A stretch of 64,000 nt of DNA from NCBI RefSeq assembly GCF_003121585.1, contig NZ_QEOO01000001.1:208654-272653 (forward strand), read 5' to 3'. Shown piece after piece: positions 1-8,577 of the stretch. Under the pieces are notes generated by a model that saw only the letters and a list, made by a program, of their open reading frames with translations, searched no databases and was not told the origin of the DNA. Each line of letters opens with the position of its first letter. Position 1 is the first letter of the stretch. Source of the DNA: Nocardioides speluncae. GTDB taxonomy: Bacteria > Actinomycetota > Actinomycetes > Propionibacteriales > Nocardioidaceae. The translations under genes were made by a program, and so were the position numbers.

Positions 1-176
1 TTGCACGCCGAGCCGCAGACGTCGCCGGCGACGGCTACGGTGATGGTGGCTTCTGGGTCCTGGACGGTGGTCTGCGATGCGGCACCGCCGACATGTCCGC
101 TGGTGAGGGTTCCGGCAGCGAGCAGAGCGCCGAGGGTGCCGAGCACGCGGGCGCGGGTGAATGAGTTCTTCATCAT
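1..176 (-). CDS. N-terminus of a secreted protein, cut by the window edge
   Basis: Reading leftward from ATG at 176 gives an open frame of 58 codons to the window edge. It begins MMKNSFTRARVLGTLGALL, a typical Sec signal peptide (basic start, hydrophobic core, small residues before a probable cleavage near GGAA), then a short Thr-rich linker and TITVAVAGDVCGSAC. A GGAG lies 5-8 nt upstream of the ATG. The AVAGD segment resembles the first metal-binding strand of secreted calcineurin-like phosphoesterases, but too little is present to assign a family. The rightward frame over the same bases is a shadow. Confidence 0.6.
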   Translation of the reverse strand, partial: MMKNSFTRARVLGTLGALLAAGTLTSGHVGGAASQTTVQDPEATITVAVAGDVCGSAC

Positions 177-377
177 CGACTCCGAGACTGATGACAGGCA
201 GGGGAACGGGTCACCGTGAGGGTCCTCGACCGGATCGGGACCGACAACGGCGCCGTACTGGATAACTCTGGATGTTCACGGGGACGTCACGGCGCGACGC
301 CGTTCGGCCATGTTGGTCAGAAGTCTTGGACGTGGCCCGCTAGAATCGCCGGTGAGCTAAGCCGAAGGAGCCGCACG

Positions 378-995
378 ATGCCACGAGTTTCCGCCGATGT
401 ACGGCGCGATCTGCTGGTCGAGGCCGCGATCCGGGTGATGGTCCGCGACGGCGTCGCCAAGGCCACGACCCGGTCGATCGTCGCCGAGGCGGAGATGCCG
501 CTGGGAGCGTTCCACTACTGCTTCCGCTCCAAGGAGGAGCTTCTCAACCACGTCATCGAGGCGATCTCCGGACACACCCTCGACCGGGCGATGGAGGCGC
601 TGCAGCAGCCCGGCACGCTCGAGGAGCAGCTGACCGGTGCCCTCGACGCGTACTGGCAGCACCTGGTGGAGAACCCCGACGAGCACCGGGTCACCTACGA
701 GCTCACGTCGTACGCCGTCCGGCAGCCGGGGCTGGAGCACATGGCCCGCAAGCAGTACGAGAACTACATCCACACCTTCACCGCGGTGCTGGAGATGCTG
801 GCCGTGAACGCCAGCGTCAGGTGGGCGACACCGGTCCCCGTGCTGGCCCGCTACGCCACGGCGATGGTCGACGGGCTGACCCTGCTGTGGCTCAACGAGG
901 GCGGCGACGACGGCCTGGCCCGCGCCGCCCTGGCCAACGCGATGGGCTACCTTCTCGGCCAAGCAGTGCCCGCCGCCACGGCGGCCACCGGATAG
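378..995 (+). CDS. TetR family transcriptional regulator
   Basis: 205 aa. The start at ATG 378 is set by GAAGGAG at 364-370; a longer frame upstream is open but has no ribosome site. Residues about 8-55 form the TetR helix-turn-helix (DLLVEAAIRVMVRDGVAKATTR, then AEMPLGAFHYCFRSKEEL), followed by a helical ligand-binding domain. It stands alone, divergent from the truncated secreted gene, and probably represses itself or that neighbour. Its stop codon abuts the 165-bp repeat at 996-1160. The ligand cannot be inferred. Confidence 0.9.
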   Translation: MPRVSADVRRDLLVEAAIRVMVRDGVAKATTRSIVAEAEMPLGAFHYCFRSKEELLNHVIEAISGHTLDRAMEALQQPGTLEEQLTGALDAYWQHLVENPDEHRVTYELTSYAVRQPGLEHMARKQYENYIHTFTAVLEMLAVNASVRWATPVPVLARYATAMVDGLTLLWLNEGGDDGLARAALANAMGYLLGQAVPAATAATG

Positions 996-1160
996 CCACC
1001 GGGCATCTCCGGACGTTCGTCTGGGCCTGAGCGGCCAGCGCACGCACATCGCTGCGTTGTCGTCGGTCGACGGGCCACCGGCCCGCCTCCCTCCTCCGCC
1101 TTGCGCTGCACGCACCCTGACCACTCATACCCTCGAAGAACGTCCGAAGACGCCCAGTAG
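996..1160. repeat. 165-bp dispersed repeat with imperfect terminal inverted repeats, copy 1
   Basis: Read on the minus strand, this segment matches 24826-24990 almost base for base and has the same length. The ends are imperfect inverted repeats of about 35 bp: GGGCATCTCCGGACGTTCG at the left, and CGAAGAACGTCCGAAGACG at the right. A central hairpin GGGCC-GGTGGCCC and further complementary blocks could let the whole segment fold. It begins directly after the TAG of the TetR gene. It may be a MITE- or REP-like element, or a transcription-terminating or RNA-forming unit. Confidence 0.85.
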
Positions 1161-1253
1161 AACGAGTTCCAGTTCGTCCAGTTGAGTCCATTGACCTGGA
1201 CGATCGCCCAACTCTACCCTGACGTGACCGTCGTCACGTGCTTGGGAGGGCGC

Positions 1254-3338
1254 ATGCGATCACAACAGAAACTGGCTCGGGGAGTCTCCGCGGTCGTCGC
1301 GGTGGCTCTCGCCGTACTCGTCGGGACCAACCTCGCCAGCACCAGCGGCGCCACCGCCAGCAACCCCTGGTGGGAGCCGATCAGCCGGCCCAGCCCGGAC
1401 TCCGGCGTCAACGTGACCGGCGCGCCGTTCAAGGGCACCAACTCCGCGGGTGAGGTGCGCGGCTTCGCCGACCTGCACAACCACCTGATGACCAACGAGG
1501 GCTTCGGCGGCCGGATCATCTGCGGCAAGCCGTTCTCGGAACAGGGCGTCGCCGACGCGCTGAAGGACTGCCCCGAGCACTACCCCAACGGTGAGTTCGC
1601 GCTCTTCGAGCAGGCGACCGGCGGCGGTGCCACCCACGACCCGAACGGCTGGCCGAAGTTCAAGGACTGGCCGCGGTCGAACTCGATGACCCATCAGCAG
1701 AACTACTACGCCTGGGTCGAGCGGGCCTGGCGCGGCGGCCTGCGGGTGATGGTCACCGACCTGACCACCAACGGCGCGCTGTGCGCGATGTACCCCTACA
1801 AGGACCGCGGCTGCGACGAGATGGAGTCGATCCGGCTGCAGGCCGCGAAGACCTATCAGATGCAGGCCTTCATCGACCAGATGTACGGCGGCGCAGGCGA
1901 GGGCTGGTTCCGGATCGTCAAGAGCGCCGACGAGGCACGCAATGTGGCCAAGCAAGGCAAGCTTGCGGTGATCCTCGGCATGGAGACCTCCGAACCGTTT
2001 GGCTGCAAGCAGATCCTCGACGTCGCTCAGTGCAGCAGGGCCGACATCGACCGCGGCCTGGACGAGGTCTACGCGCTCGGTGTCCGCAGCATGTTCCTGT
2101 GCCACAAGTACGACAACGCGCTCTGCGGCGTGCGGTTCGACTCCGGCGCCACCGGCGCCGCCGTCAACGCCGCGCAGTTCTTCTCGACCGGCACTTTCTG
2201 GCAGACCGAGGCGTGCAGGGGGTCGCAGCAGGACAACCCGATCGGTCTGGCCGGCGGTGCCGCGCTCACCTCAGCCAAGGTGCCGAAGTACGCCAGGCCG
2301 GCCAAGGGCACCGAGCTGCCGACGTACGCGGCGGGAGCGCAGTGCAACGTCCGCGGCCTGACCGCGCTCGGTGACTACGCCATCCGGGGCCTGATGGACC
2401 GCGGCATGATGATCGAGATGGACCACATGGGCGTGAAGGCGGCCGACCAGGCCTTCCAGATCCTCGAGTCGGAGAACTACCCGGGCGTGATCTCCAGCCA
2501 CAGCTGGATGGACTCCAGCTGGACCGAGCGGGTGTACAAGCTCGGTGGCATGGTCGCGAACTACGGCTTCAACGGCCAGTCCTTCCTCGACGGGTCGCGG
2601 CAGGGTGCGGCGCTGCGGGACAAGTACGACGTCGGCCTGCCGTTCGGTGCCGACATGAACGGCGTCGGCGGCCGGCCAGGCCCGCGCGGGGCCGGCACCG
2701 AGAACCCGGTGACCTACCCGTTCCGCAGCGTCGACGGCGGCTCGGTCATCGACCGGCAGGTCAGCGGCGACCGCACCTGGGACGTCAACACCGACGGCGC
2801 CGCCCACTACGGCATGCTGCCGGACGCGGTCGAGGAGCTGCGCAAGCTCGGTGGACAGGACGCGATCCAGGACATGTTCCGCGGCGCGGAGTCCTACCTC
2901 GACACCTGGGCCGCGTCCGAGCGCTACCAGTCGCCCACCAACCTCGCCGCGCGGGCGCCGGCAACGGCGAGCTCGTACGAGTGGTGGAACCCGTTCGTCA
3001 GCTTCGCCCCCGGCAAGGCCACCGATGGCGACCGTGGCAGCCGTTGGGCCAGTGAGTGGAGCGACCACCAGTGGCTCTACGTAGACCTCGGCCAGGAGCG
3101 GACCGTGGGTCGTGTGGTCCTGGAGTGGGAGTGGGCCTACGCCAGGGCCTACCGGGTCGAGGTCTGGCACGAAGGCAGCCAGACCTGGCGCCAGGTCTGG
3201 TCGACCGACGCCGGCGTCGGCGGCATCGAGACGGCCAAGTTCGCCCCGACCACCACTCGTTGGGTCCGCGTCGTCGGCACCGCACGCGGCTCCAGCTACG
3301 GCTACTCACTATGGGAGCTCGGCGTCTTCAGCCGCTGA
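1254..3338 (+). CDS. Secreted membrane-dipeptidase (peptidase M19)-like hydrolase with C-terminal discoidin domain
   Basis: 694 aa. ATG 1254 follows GGGAGGG. Residues 1-35 are a signal peptide ending near ATA-SNPWW. The body has an amidohydrolase/renal-dipeptidase layout: FADLHNHLM near residue 68 supplies an HxH metal site, LGMETSEPFG carries a Glu, and MIEMDHMG and VISSHSWMD carry the later metal histidines. The last 130 residues or so (from NLAARAPATASS) form an F5/8 type C (discoidin) domain, including DGDRGSRWASEW and LYVDLGQERTVGRV, which in this fold usually binds carbohydrate. It is therefore probably an exported hydrolase tethered to a glycan. The substrate is unknown; peptidase M19 kinship is inferred from motif order. 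Confidence 0.82.
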   Translation: MRSQQKLARGVSAVVAVALAVLVGTNLASTSGATASNPWWEPISRPSPDSGVNVTGAPFKGTNSAGEVRGFADLHNHLMTNEGFGGRIICGKPFSEQGVADALKDCPEHYPNGEFALFEQATGGGATHDPNGWPKFKDWPRSNSMTHQQNYYAWVERAWRGGLRVMVTDLTTNGALCAMYPYKDRGCDEMESIRLQAAKTYQMQAFIDQMYGGAGEGWFRIVKSADEARNVAKQGKLAVILGMETSEPFGCKQILDVAQCSRADIDRGLDEVYALGVRSMFLCHKYDNALCGVRFDSGATGAAVNAAQFFSTGTFWQTEACRGSQQDNPIGLAGGAALTSAKVPKYARPAKGTELPTYAAGAQCNVRGLTALGDYAIRGLMDRGMMIEMDHMGVKAADQAFQILESENYPGVISSHSWMDSSWTERVYKLGGMVANYGFNGQSFLDGSRQGAALRDKYDVGLPFGADMNGVGGRPGPRGAGTENPVTYPFRSVDGGSVIDRQVSGDRTWDVNTDGAAHYGMLPDAVEELRKLGGQDAIQDMFRGAESYLDTWAASERYQSPTNLAARAPATASSYEWWNPFVSFAPGKATDGDRGSRWASEWSDHQWLYVDLGQERTVGRVVLEWEWAYARAYRVEVWHEGSQTWRQVWSTDAGVGGIETAKFAPTTTRWVRVVGTARGSSYGYSLWELGVFSR

Positions 3339-3347
3339 GGGAGGGCT

Positions 3348-3408
3348 GCGGTACCGAAGGGTACGACGGATCTCGGCGCCCCCCGAGCGTCGTACTCTTC
3401 GGTACCGC
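3348..3408 (+). terminator. Long hairpin after the discoidin hydrolase gene
   Basis: Arms at 3348-3368 and 3388-3408 match at 20 of 21 positions (GCGGTACCGAAGGGTACGACG on the left), with an inner CTCGG/CCGAG stem inside the loop. It lies 10 bp after the hydrolase stop and well before the next start, so termination is the simplest role. No T-run follows. Confidence 0.65.
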
Positions 3409-3461
3409 GTTGGCCTGAATTCGATGGACGAGGCGTCCGGCGCGCTGCGATAGTCCGGGCC

Positions 3462-4673
3462 ATGACGGGGACTCCCCTCGCCGACGGGCTCATCCTGCGC
3501 CAGGCGCAGCCGACCGACCTGGACCAGATCGGCGCGCTGCTGGTCGAGCGCGGCGAGCCGGACGACGCACTCGACCATCGCCTCGTCGTCGAGGATCCCG
3601 ACGCTGGCTGGGCGTCCTGTGCCGTCGTCATCGACGGTGACCGGGTCGTCTCCACGGCGACGCTGCTGGACGAGCAGGTCCGGATCGGCGAACTGGTGCT
3701 GCCCAGCGGCCAGGTGGAGCTGGTCGCCACCGACCGTGCGTACGAGGGTCGCGGGCTGGTCCGGGCGCTGATGGGCTGGGCCCACGGCCGCTCCGCCGAG
3801 CGCGGCCACGTGATCCAGCTGATGATCGGGATCCCGTACTTCTACCGTCTCTTCGGCTACGAGTACGCCGTCGACATCCAGCAGGCCCGGTCCGTCGCCC
3901 GCCCGGCCGAGCCTGCAAGCCAGCCCCTGCGCGCCGCCGTACCGGAGGACCTCCCTGCCCTCGCGGCCCTGCAGGACTCGGTGCAGGCCCGGGTCGACCT
4001 GGCCATGCCGCACTCGGCCGCGTGCTGGCGGTGGCTGTTGCAGCACGACGCGAGCAGCCTCCACCTCGTTGAGCGGGACGGCGTCGTGGCTGCCGCCGGA
4101 CGGGTACGGCGCGACGACGAGGAGCTGCTGCTCGCGGAGGCGGCGGCGGTCGATGCGGCGGCAGCAGTGGACCTGCTGGGCGGCGTCGGCGACCTGGCCC
4201 CGGACCGCGGGCTGCGGGTGGTGCACCGGCCGGGCACGGTCACCGGCGCCGCGTGGGCGGACCTCATCGACGACGAGCCGAGGCCCCAGGCCGAGCAGTA
4301 CTACGTCCGGATCCCGCAGCCGGCGGCGCTGCTCGACCGGCTGCGGCCGCTGTTCTGGGAGCGGCTGACCAAGGCCGGAGTCGACCGGGTCGGCCGGGAC
4401 ATCGTGATCTCGACCTTCGGCGCGCACTACCGGATCCCGGTCCGAGCCGACGGCCTCGACCAGGTCGTCGCCGGCGGCCCGATGCAGGGCCCCGGCGCGG
4501 CCCGCGGCATCGGCGTGGCTCCCGACCAGCTGCCCGCGCTGCTGTTCGGGCAGCTCGGCATCGACGGTCTGACGCGGATCCGGCCCGACGTCTACGCCAC
4601 CGACCAGGAGCTCTTCCGGGCGCTCTTCCCGCCGCTGACCGCCGACGTACTCAGCTACTACCTGCCGTTCTAG
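3462..4673 (+). CDS. GNAT family N-acetyltransferase (Eis-like size)
   Basis: 403 aa. The N-terminal half (residues 8-150) is a GNAT domain: VELVATDRAYEGRGLVRALM is the acetyl-CoA loop (motif A, R/Q-x-x-G-x-G/A-like), followed by IPYFYRLFGYEYAV. The middle may be a second, degenerate GNAT domain, and the C-terminal third ends in LFRALFPPLTADVLSYYLPF. Length and three-part layout resemble the Eis-type acetyltransferases. No close neighbour suggests a substrate. The start ATG has no strong ribosome site. Confidence 0.8.
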   Translation: MTGTPLADGLILRQAQPTDLDQIGALLVERGEPDDALDHRLVVEDPDAGWASCAVVIDGDRVVSTATLLDEQVRIGELVLPSGQVELVATDRAYEGRGLVRALMGWAHGRSAERGHVIQLMIGIPYFYRLFGYEYAVDIQQARSVARPAEPASQPLRAAVPEDLPALAALQDSVQARVDLAMPHSAACWRWLLQHDASSLHLVERDGVVAAAGRVRRDDEELLLAEAAAVDAAAAVDLLGGVGDLAPDRGLRVVHRPGTVTGAAWADLIDDEPRPQAEQYYVRIPQPAALLDRLRPLFWERLTKAGVDRVGRDIVISTFGAHYRIPVRADGLDQVVAGGPMQGPGAARGIGVAPDQLPALLFGQLGIDGLTRIRPDVYATDQELFRALFPPLTADVLSYYLPF

Positions 4674-4686
4674 CCGAGGGCTACCG

Positions 4687-4953
4687 CTACAGGCCGCGCT
4701 GCGTTTGGATCTCCTCGACCGCGTCCTTGGCCTCCTTCAAGCCGACGCCGGTCGCCTGCCGGTAGAGCTTGATCGCCTCGATCTTCCGCCCCCGGAGCAG
4801 CGCCTGCTCGAAGTCCGGACCGAGCTGCTGAGGTGCGGCTTACGTGGCTACCGGAGGCAGCCCGAGATGCGTGGCGATCTGCTCGATGCGCTGCTCAAGG
4901 TGGCGAATCCGGTTCAGGATCTCGCGCTCACGGCTGTCGTCGAAGAGGCCCAT
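4687..4953 (-). pseudogene. L7/L12 C-terminal-domain small protein gene interrupted by an in-frame TAA
   Basis: From ATG 4953 the frame reads MGLFDDSREREILNRIRHL, then on to LGLPPVAT, and hits TAA at 4842-4840. The same frame continues without further stops for 50 codons to TAG at 4689-4687, encoding KIEAIKLYRQATGVGLKEAKDAVEE. That segment is the ribosomal L7/L12 C-terminal helix pair, as found in small actinobacterial proteins built as MGLF, then a short coiled helix, then an L7/L12-like domain. Only codon 38 breaks an 88-residue protein. No ATG or GTG restart with a ribosome site follows the stop. It lies just downstream of the beta-glucosidase gene on the same strand. A sequencing error cannot be excluded. 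Confidence 0.65.
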
Positions 4954-5034
4954 GCCCGCGACCGTAGCCGAGACGACCTCGTCGCTACGCTACCGATAGC
5001 AGGCGTTCTACCCTACCTTTAGCAGGCCTCGCGC

Positions 5035-6402
5035 TCAGGTCTGACGGGCCTTGAGCAGCTGCTGGAACCAGCGGTAGGAGTCCTTGGGCGTGCGGACCTG
5101 GGTGTCGAAGTCGACGTGCACGAGGCCGAAGCGCTCGGTGTAGCCCTCGGCCCACTCGAAGTTGTCCATCAGCGACCACGCGAAGTAGCCGCGGACGTCG
5201 ACGCCCTCGTCGATCGCCCGGGCGACCGCGCGCAGGTGAGCGTCGTGGTAGTCGATCCGCGCCTGGTCGGGTACGCCGCCGTCCGGCTCAGGAGTGTCGT
5301 GGTAGGAGCAGCCGCTCTCGGTGACGTAGACCGGCGGCAGCGCGTCGCCGTACCGCTCCTTGAAGGCGACGATGATCTCGCGCAGCCCGTCGGGGACGAT
5401 CGCCCAGCCGAAGTCGGTGGTGTCGACGTCGGGGATCATCCTCGGCTCGAAGGGCAGGCCGGCGGCGGTGGCGCCCTCCAGCACCGGCGAGACCACGGGG
5501 TCGCTGCCGGGAGCGCCGACCAGGACCGGCTGGTAGTAGTTGATGCCGTACCAGTCCAGCGGCGCCGAGATCACCTTGAGGTCGTCGTCGACCGGGCCGG
5601 GCATCGCCTCGGCGAAGCCGTCCGGGTAGGCGCCGCGCAGGATCGGGTCGGCGAACAGCCAGTTGGTCAGCGTGGCCAGCAGGTCGGCGGCGCCCACATC
5701 GTCGGCGGACTCCGAGGCCGCCCACGCCGGCTGGTGATTGTTGGCGATGCCGATGTTCGACGCTCCGGCATCCCGCAGCGCGGCGACCGCAAGCCCGTGG
5801 CCGAGCAGCAGGTGATGGGCGACCGGCAGTGCGTCGAAGCCGAGGGTCTGGCCCGGCGCGTGGGTGCCGAGCGCGTGCCCGAACATGGTGACCACGACCG
5901 GCTCGTTCAGCGGCATCCACATCGCGACCCGGTCGCCGAGCCGCTCGCCGACGGTCGCGGCGTACTCGGCGAGTCGCTGCGGGGTGTCGCGGTTCAGCCA
6001 GCCGCCGGCGTCCTGGAGGGCCTGCGGCAGGTCCCAGTGGAACAGCGTCGCGGCCGGCTTGATGCCGGCCTCGAGCAGCCCGTCGACCAGGCGGTCGTAG
6101 AAGTCGAGACCCTCGGCATTGGCCGGCCCGGACCCGGTCGGCTGGACTCGCGGCCACGCGATCGAGAACCGGTAGGCGTCGACGCCGAGGTCCTTCATCA
6201 GCGCGATGTCCTCGGGGTACCGGTGGTAGTGGTCGCAGGCCACCGCGCCGGTCTCGCCTCCTCTGATCCGGCCGGGCTCGGCGCAGAAGGTGTCCCACAC
6301 CGACGGCCCGCGGCCGCCCTCCTCGACGGCGCCCTCGATCTGGTACGACGCGGTCGAGACGCCGTACACGAAGTCGGCGGGGAGCTGAGGGAAGTCAGAC
6401 AT
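5035..6402 (-). CDS. Glycoside hydrolase family 1 beta-glucosidase
   Basis: 455 aa, full GH1 length. It starts at ATG 6402 after GAAAGG; the longer upstream frame runs into the divergent antitoxin gene. Family signatures are in order: FVYGVSTASYQIEGAVEEGG at the N-terminus, LFHWDLPQALQDAGGW near 120, PLNEP with acid/base Glu167, VTESG with nucleophile Glu362, and WSLMDNFEWAEGY near the end, which recognises the sugar. The usual TENG around the nucleophile is TESG here, a tolerated variant. There is no signal peptide, so it acts in the cytoplasm on imported beta-glucosides or glucosylated metabolites. No sugar transporter is adjacent. Confidence 0.95.
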   Translation of the reverse strand: MSDFPQLPADFVYGVSTASYQIEGAVEEGGRGPSVWDTFCAEPGRIRGGETGAVACDHYHRYPEDIALMKDLGVDAYRFSIAWPRVQPTGSGPANAEGLDFYDRLVDGLLEAGIKPAATLFHWDLPQALQDAGGWLNRDTPQRLAEYAATVGERLGDRVAMWMPLNEPVVVTMFGHALGTHAPGQTLGFDALPVAHHLLLGHGLAVAALRDAGASNIGIANNHQPAWAASESADDVGAADLLATLTNWLFADPILRGAYPDGFAEAMPGPVDDDLKVISAPLDWYGINYYQPVLVGAPGSDPVVSPVLEGATAAGLPFEPRMIPDVDTTDFGWAIVPDGLREIIVAFKERYGDALPPVYVTESGCSYHDTPEPDGGVPDQARIDYHDAHLRAVARAIDEGVDVRGYFAWSLMDNFEWAEGYTERFGLVHVDFDTQVRTPKDSYRWFQQLLKARQT

Positions 6403-6461
6403 GTTGGCCTTTCGGGTCAGGGAATTGGCACGTGGAGATCGCGTGCGCCACGTGACACATT

Positions 6462-6701
6462 GTGTTTGTGACAAGGAGAAGCCTCACCGTCGAGCTGGAC
6501 GACGACGTGGTGCGCCGCGCGCGGGTGCTCGCCGCGCACCGGGGAACATCGGTGAGCCAGCTCGTCTCGCACCAGCTCGAGAAGCTCGTCGATCAGGCGG
6601 AGCGACACGACGCGTCGTGGGAGCGCGCCAGAAGGGCGATGGCTGAGGCAACGCCGTGCGGTGGCCGCAATTGGACACGTGACGAGCTGTACGACCGGTG
6701 A
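6462..6701 (+). CDS. VapB-type antitoxin
   Basis: 79 aa from GTG 6462; GTG 6468 is the alternative start. The N-terminus RRSLTVELDDDVVRRARVLAAHRGTSVSQLV is a ribbon-helix-helix DNA-binding motif (one beta strand, then two helices), and the C-terminal tail is charged as in toxin-binding segments. It is transcribed away from the beta-glucosidase gene. Its TGA overlaps the GTG of the following PIN-domain remnant by 4 nt, the normal vapBC arrangement. The partner toxin is broken, so this antitoxin is probably an orphan. Confidence 0.72.
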   Translation: MFVTRRSLTVELDDDVVRRARVLAAHRGTSVSQLVSHQLEKLVDQAERHDASWERARRAMAEATPCGGRNWTRDELYDR

Positions 6702-7004
6702 CCTCGGACGCCACTGTCGGCACGACGGCCGTCGACACGCGCGTCCTTGCCGGCTCCTGAGGCACGACGGCTGATCGCCGACTACGCAGCGTGGGAGGTG
6801 GTCTCACCGGACGCCGCGCTGGTCCTCGACGCGTCGCTCCTGGAGTCCAGTCACTCCATCTCGTTCTGGGACGCCCTGATCGTCGAGGCCGCGCGCCGTG
6901 CCGGCGCCGACGTCCTGCTGACCGAGGACCTTCAGCACGGGCAGAGCTTTGGTGGGATCACGATTCAGAATCCGTTCCACGGGCTCGACGAGGACGTCCG
7001 CTAG
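6698..7004 (+). pseudogene. VapC PIN-domain toxin remnant with internal deletion and frame change
   Basis: GTG 6698 overlaps the antitoxin stop and opens with a run ending AVDTRVLAGS, matching the first PIN strand (VDTNVL), then stops at TGA 6758-6760. In the +1 frame from about 6747 the sequence resumes as PEARRLIADYAAWEVV, then SISFWDALIVEAARRAGADVLLTEDL and a final IQNPF, the C-terminal half of a VapC including its later acidic residues. Some 60-70 residues expected between the halves are missing. This looks like a deletion that fused the ends out of frame, and it should abolish ribonuclease activity. Confidence 0.75.
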
Positions 7005-7038
7005 CACCAGCTCGCTGTCGTCGTTCATCTGAGTACGC

Positions 7039-8577
7039 TCAGCCCTTCGTATCGCGCGGGTGGCCGTAGAGGGTGCCGACCAGCTTCTGCAGGGCGTTGA
7101 AGTTCTTCGCCTTGAACGGCATCCCGTGCAGCTCGTTCTTCATGCCGAAGCGGGTGACCAGCACCGACTGCCGGTTGGCGAACTTGCGGATCCCGTCCTT
7201 GCCGTGCCGGGCGCCGAGGCCGGAGTCCTTCCAGCCGCCCATCGGCAGCTCCAGCGCGAAGTAGTTGGCGAGCGCGTCGTTGATGGTCACCGTGCCGGCC
7301 TGCAGCCGGCGGGCGAGCTGCTCGCCCTTGCTGGTGTCCTTGGTCCAGACCGCCGCCTGCAGACCGTACGCCGTGTCGTTGGCCAGCCGGACCGCCTCGT
7401 CGGCGTCGGCGACCTTCATGATCGGCAGCGTCGGGCCGAAGGTCTCCTCGCGCATGCAGGCCATGTCCTGGGTGACGCCGGTCAGCAGGGTCGGCTCGAA
7501 GAAGCGGCCAGCACCGGCCTTGACCCGGCCGCCGGTGACTGCGGTGGCGCCGTCCTTGACCGCCTCGTCGACGTGCCGGCTGACGATGTCGAGCTGCGGC
7601 GGGAAGGTCAGCGAGCCGGAGTCGGAGGTGCCGAAGCCGGTCGACTCGCCCACACGCAGCGCCTTGAACCGGTCGGTCATCAGCGTCACGAACTCGTCGT
7701 ACACCGGCGCCTCGACGTACACCCGCTCCGAGGAGGTGCAGGTCTGGCCGGAGTTGTGCATGGCGCTGAACAGGGTGACGTTGGCGGCCCGCTCCAGGTC
7801 GGCGTCGGCCAGCACGATCACGGGGTCCTTGCCGCCGAGCTCCAGGCTGACCGGGATCAGCCGCTCGCCGCAGCGGGCGGCCACCTTCTTGCCGGTGCGG
7901 GTGGACCCGGTGAACATCAGCCCGTCGACCTGCTCGACCAGCGCTGCGCCGGTAGCGCCGCTGCCAGTGGCGACCGCGAACACGCCCTCCGGCAGGCCGA
8001 CCGCGAGGCACATCTCGGCCATCAGCAGCGAGGTCAGCGGGGTGACCTCGGACGGCTTGAGGACGACGGCGTTGCCGGCGGCCAGGGCGGGGATGACGTC
8101 GCCGAAGTTGTTGAGCAGCGGGTTGTTCCACGGGCCGATCACCCCGACCACGCCGAGCGGCTCGTAGCGGATCACCAGCTTGCGGCCGAGCACGAACGGC
8201 GACCGGCTGGAGACCTTCTCGTCGGCGAGGTACTTGCCGGCGTGCTTGGCCCAGAATGAGCTGGCGAGGACGCCGTACATCACCTCGATCGTGGCCTCGT
8301 CGATCGACTTGCCGTTCTCCTCGTGGATCTGGCGGGTGAGCCGCTCGGTGTTGTCGAGGAACCACTTCTGCATCCGCTTGAGGTAGCGGGCCCGGCCGTC
8401 GAAGCCGAGCGCCGCCCAGTCCGGCTGTGCCGCGCGGGCGCGCTCCACCAGCTCGGTGACCTGGGCCTCGGTGAGGTCCGGGACCTCCTGGATGATCTCG
8501 CCGGTGGACGGGTTCTCGACCTGGATGACGGCCGGCTTGGGGGCCTTGGCGGCCTTGTCGCTCGTGGTTGCGGTCAT
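7039..8577 (-). CDS. NAD(P)-dependent aldehyde dehydrogenase
   Basis: 512 aa. Clear ALDH superfamily signatures: VIGPWNNPLLNNFGDVIPAL (cofactor pocket), FTGSTRTGKKVA, SLELGGKDP with the general-base Glu, and SGQTCTSSERVYV with the catalytic Cys, then EETFGPTLPI. It would oxidise an aldehyde to the acid. It is the last gene of a four-gene leftward operon; its ATG overlaps the MFS stop (ATGA, 8574-8577). The substrate is unknown. The company of an alditol/lactone oxidase and a transporter suggests catabolism of a sugar- or amino-acid-derived aldehyde, which is inference. Confidence 0.95.
   Translation of the reverse strand: MTATTSDKAAKAPKPAVIQVENPSTGEIIQEVPDLTEAQVTELVERARAAQPDWAALGFDGRARYLKRMQKWFLDNTERLTRQIHEENGKSIDEATIEVMYGVLASSFWAKHAGKYLADEKVSSRSPFVLGRKLVIRYEPLGVVGVIGPWNNPLLNNFGDVIPALAAGNAVVLKPSEVTPLTSLLMAEMCLAVGLPEGVFAVATGSGATGAALVEQVDGLMFTGSTRTGKKVAARCGERLIPVSLELGGKDPVIVLADADLERAANVTLFSAMHNSGQTCTSSERVYVEAPVYDEFVTLMTDRFKALRVGESTGFGTSDSGSLTFPPQLDIVSRHVDEAVKDGATAVTGGRVKAGAGRFFEPTLLTGVTQDMACMREETFGPTLPIMKVADADEAVRLANDTAYGLQAAVWTKDTSKGEQLARRLQAGTVTINDALANYFALELPMGGWKDSGLGARHGKDGIRKFANRQSVLVTRFGMKNELHGMPFKAKNFNALQKLVGTLYGHPRDTKG

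Noticed and set aside
357..1124. Long antisense open frame over the TetR gene and the 165-bp repeat
   Set aside because: Open only because of GC-rich codon bias opposite a real gene; no ribosome site or domain.
892..1191. Arg-rich protein across repeat copy 1, with a matching frame at 24723-25145
   Set aside because: The similarity comes from the repeat DNA; the frame has no start signal and runs into unrelated sequence on both sides.
5116..6471. 451-codon frame opposite the GH1 gene
   Set aside because: Valine/arginine-rich shadow of beta-glucosidase codons, without motifs.
7060..8259. 399-codon frame opposite the aldehyde dehydrogenase
   Set aside because: Antisense shadow; the leftward frame carries all ALDH motifs.
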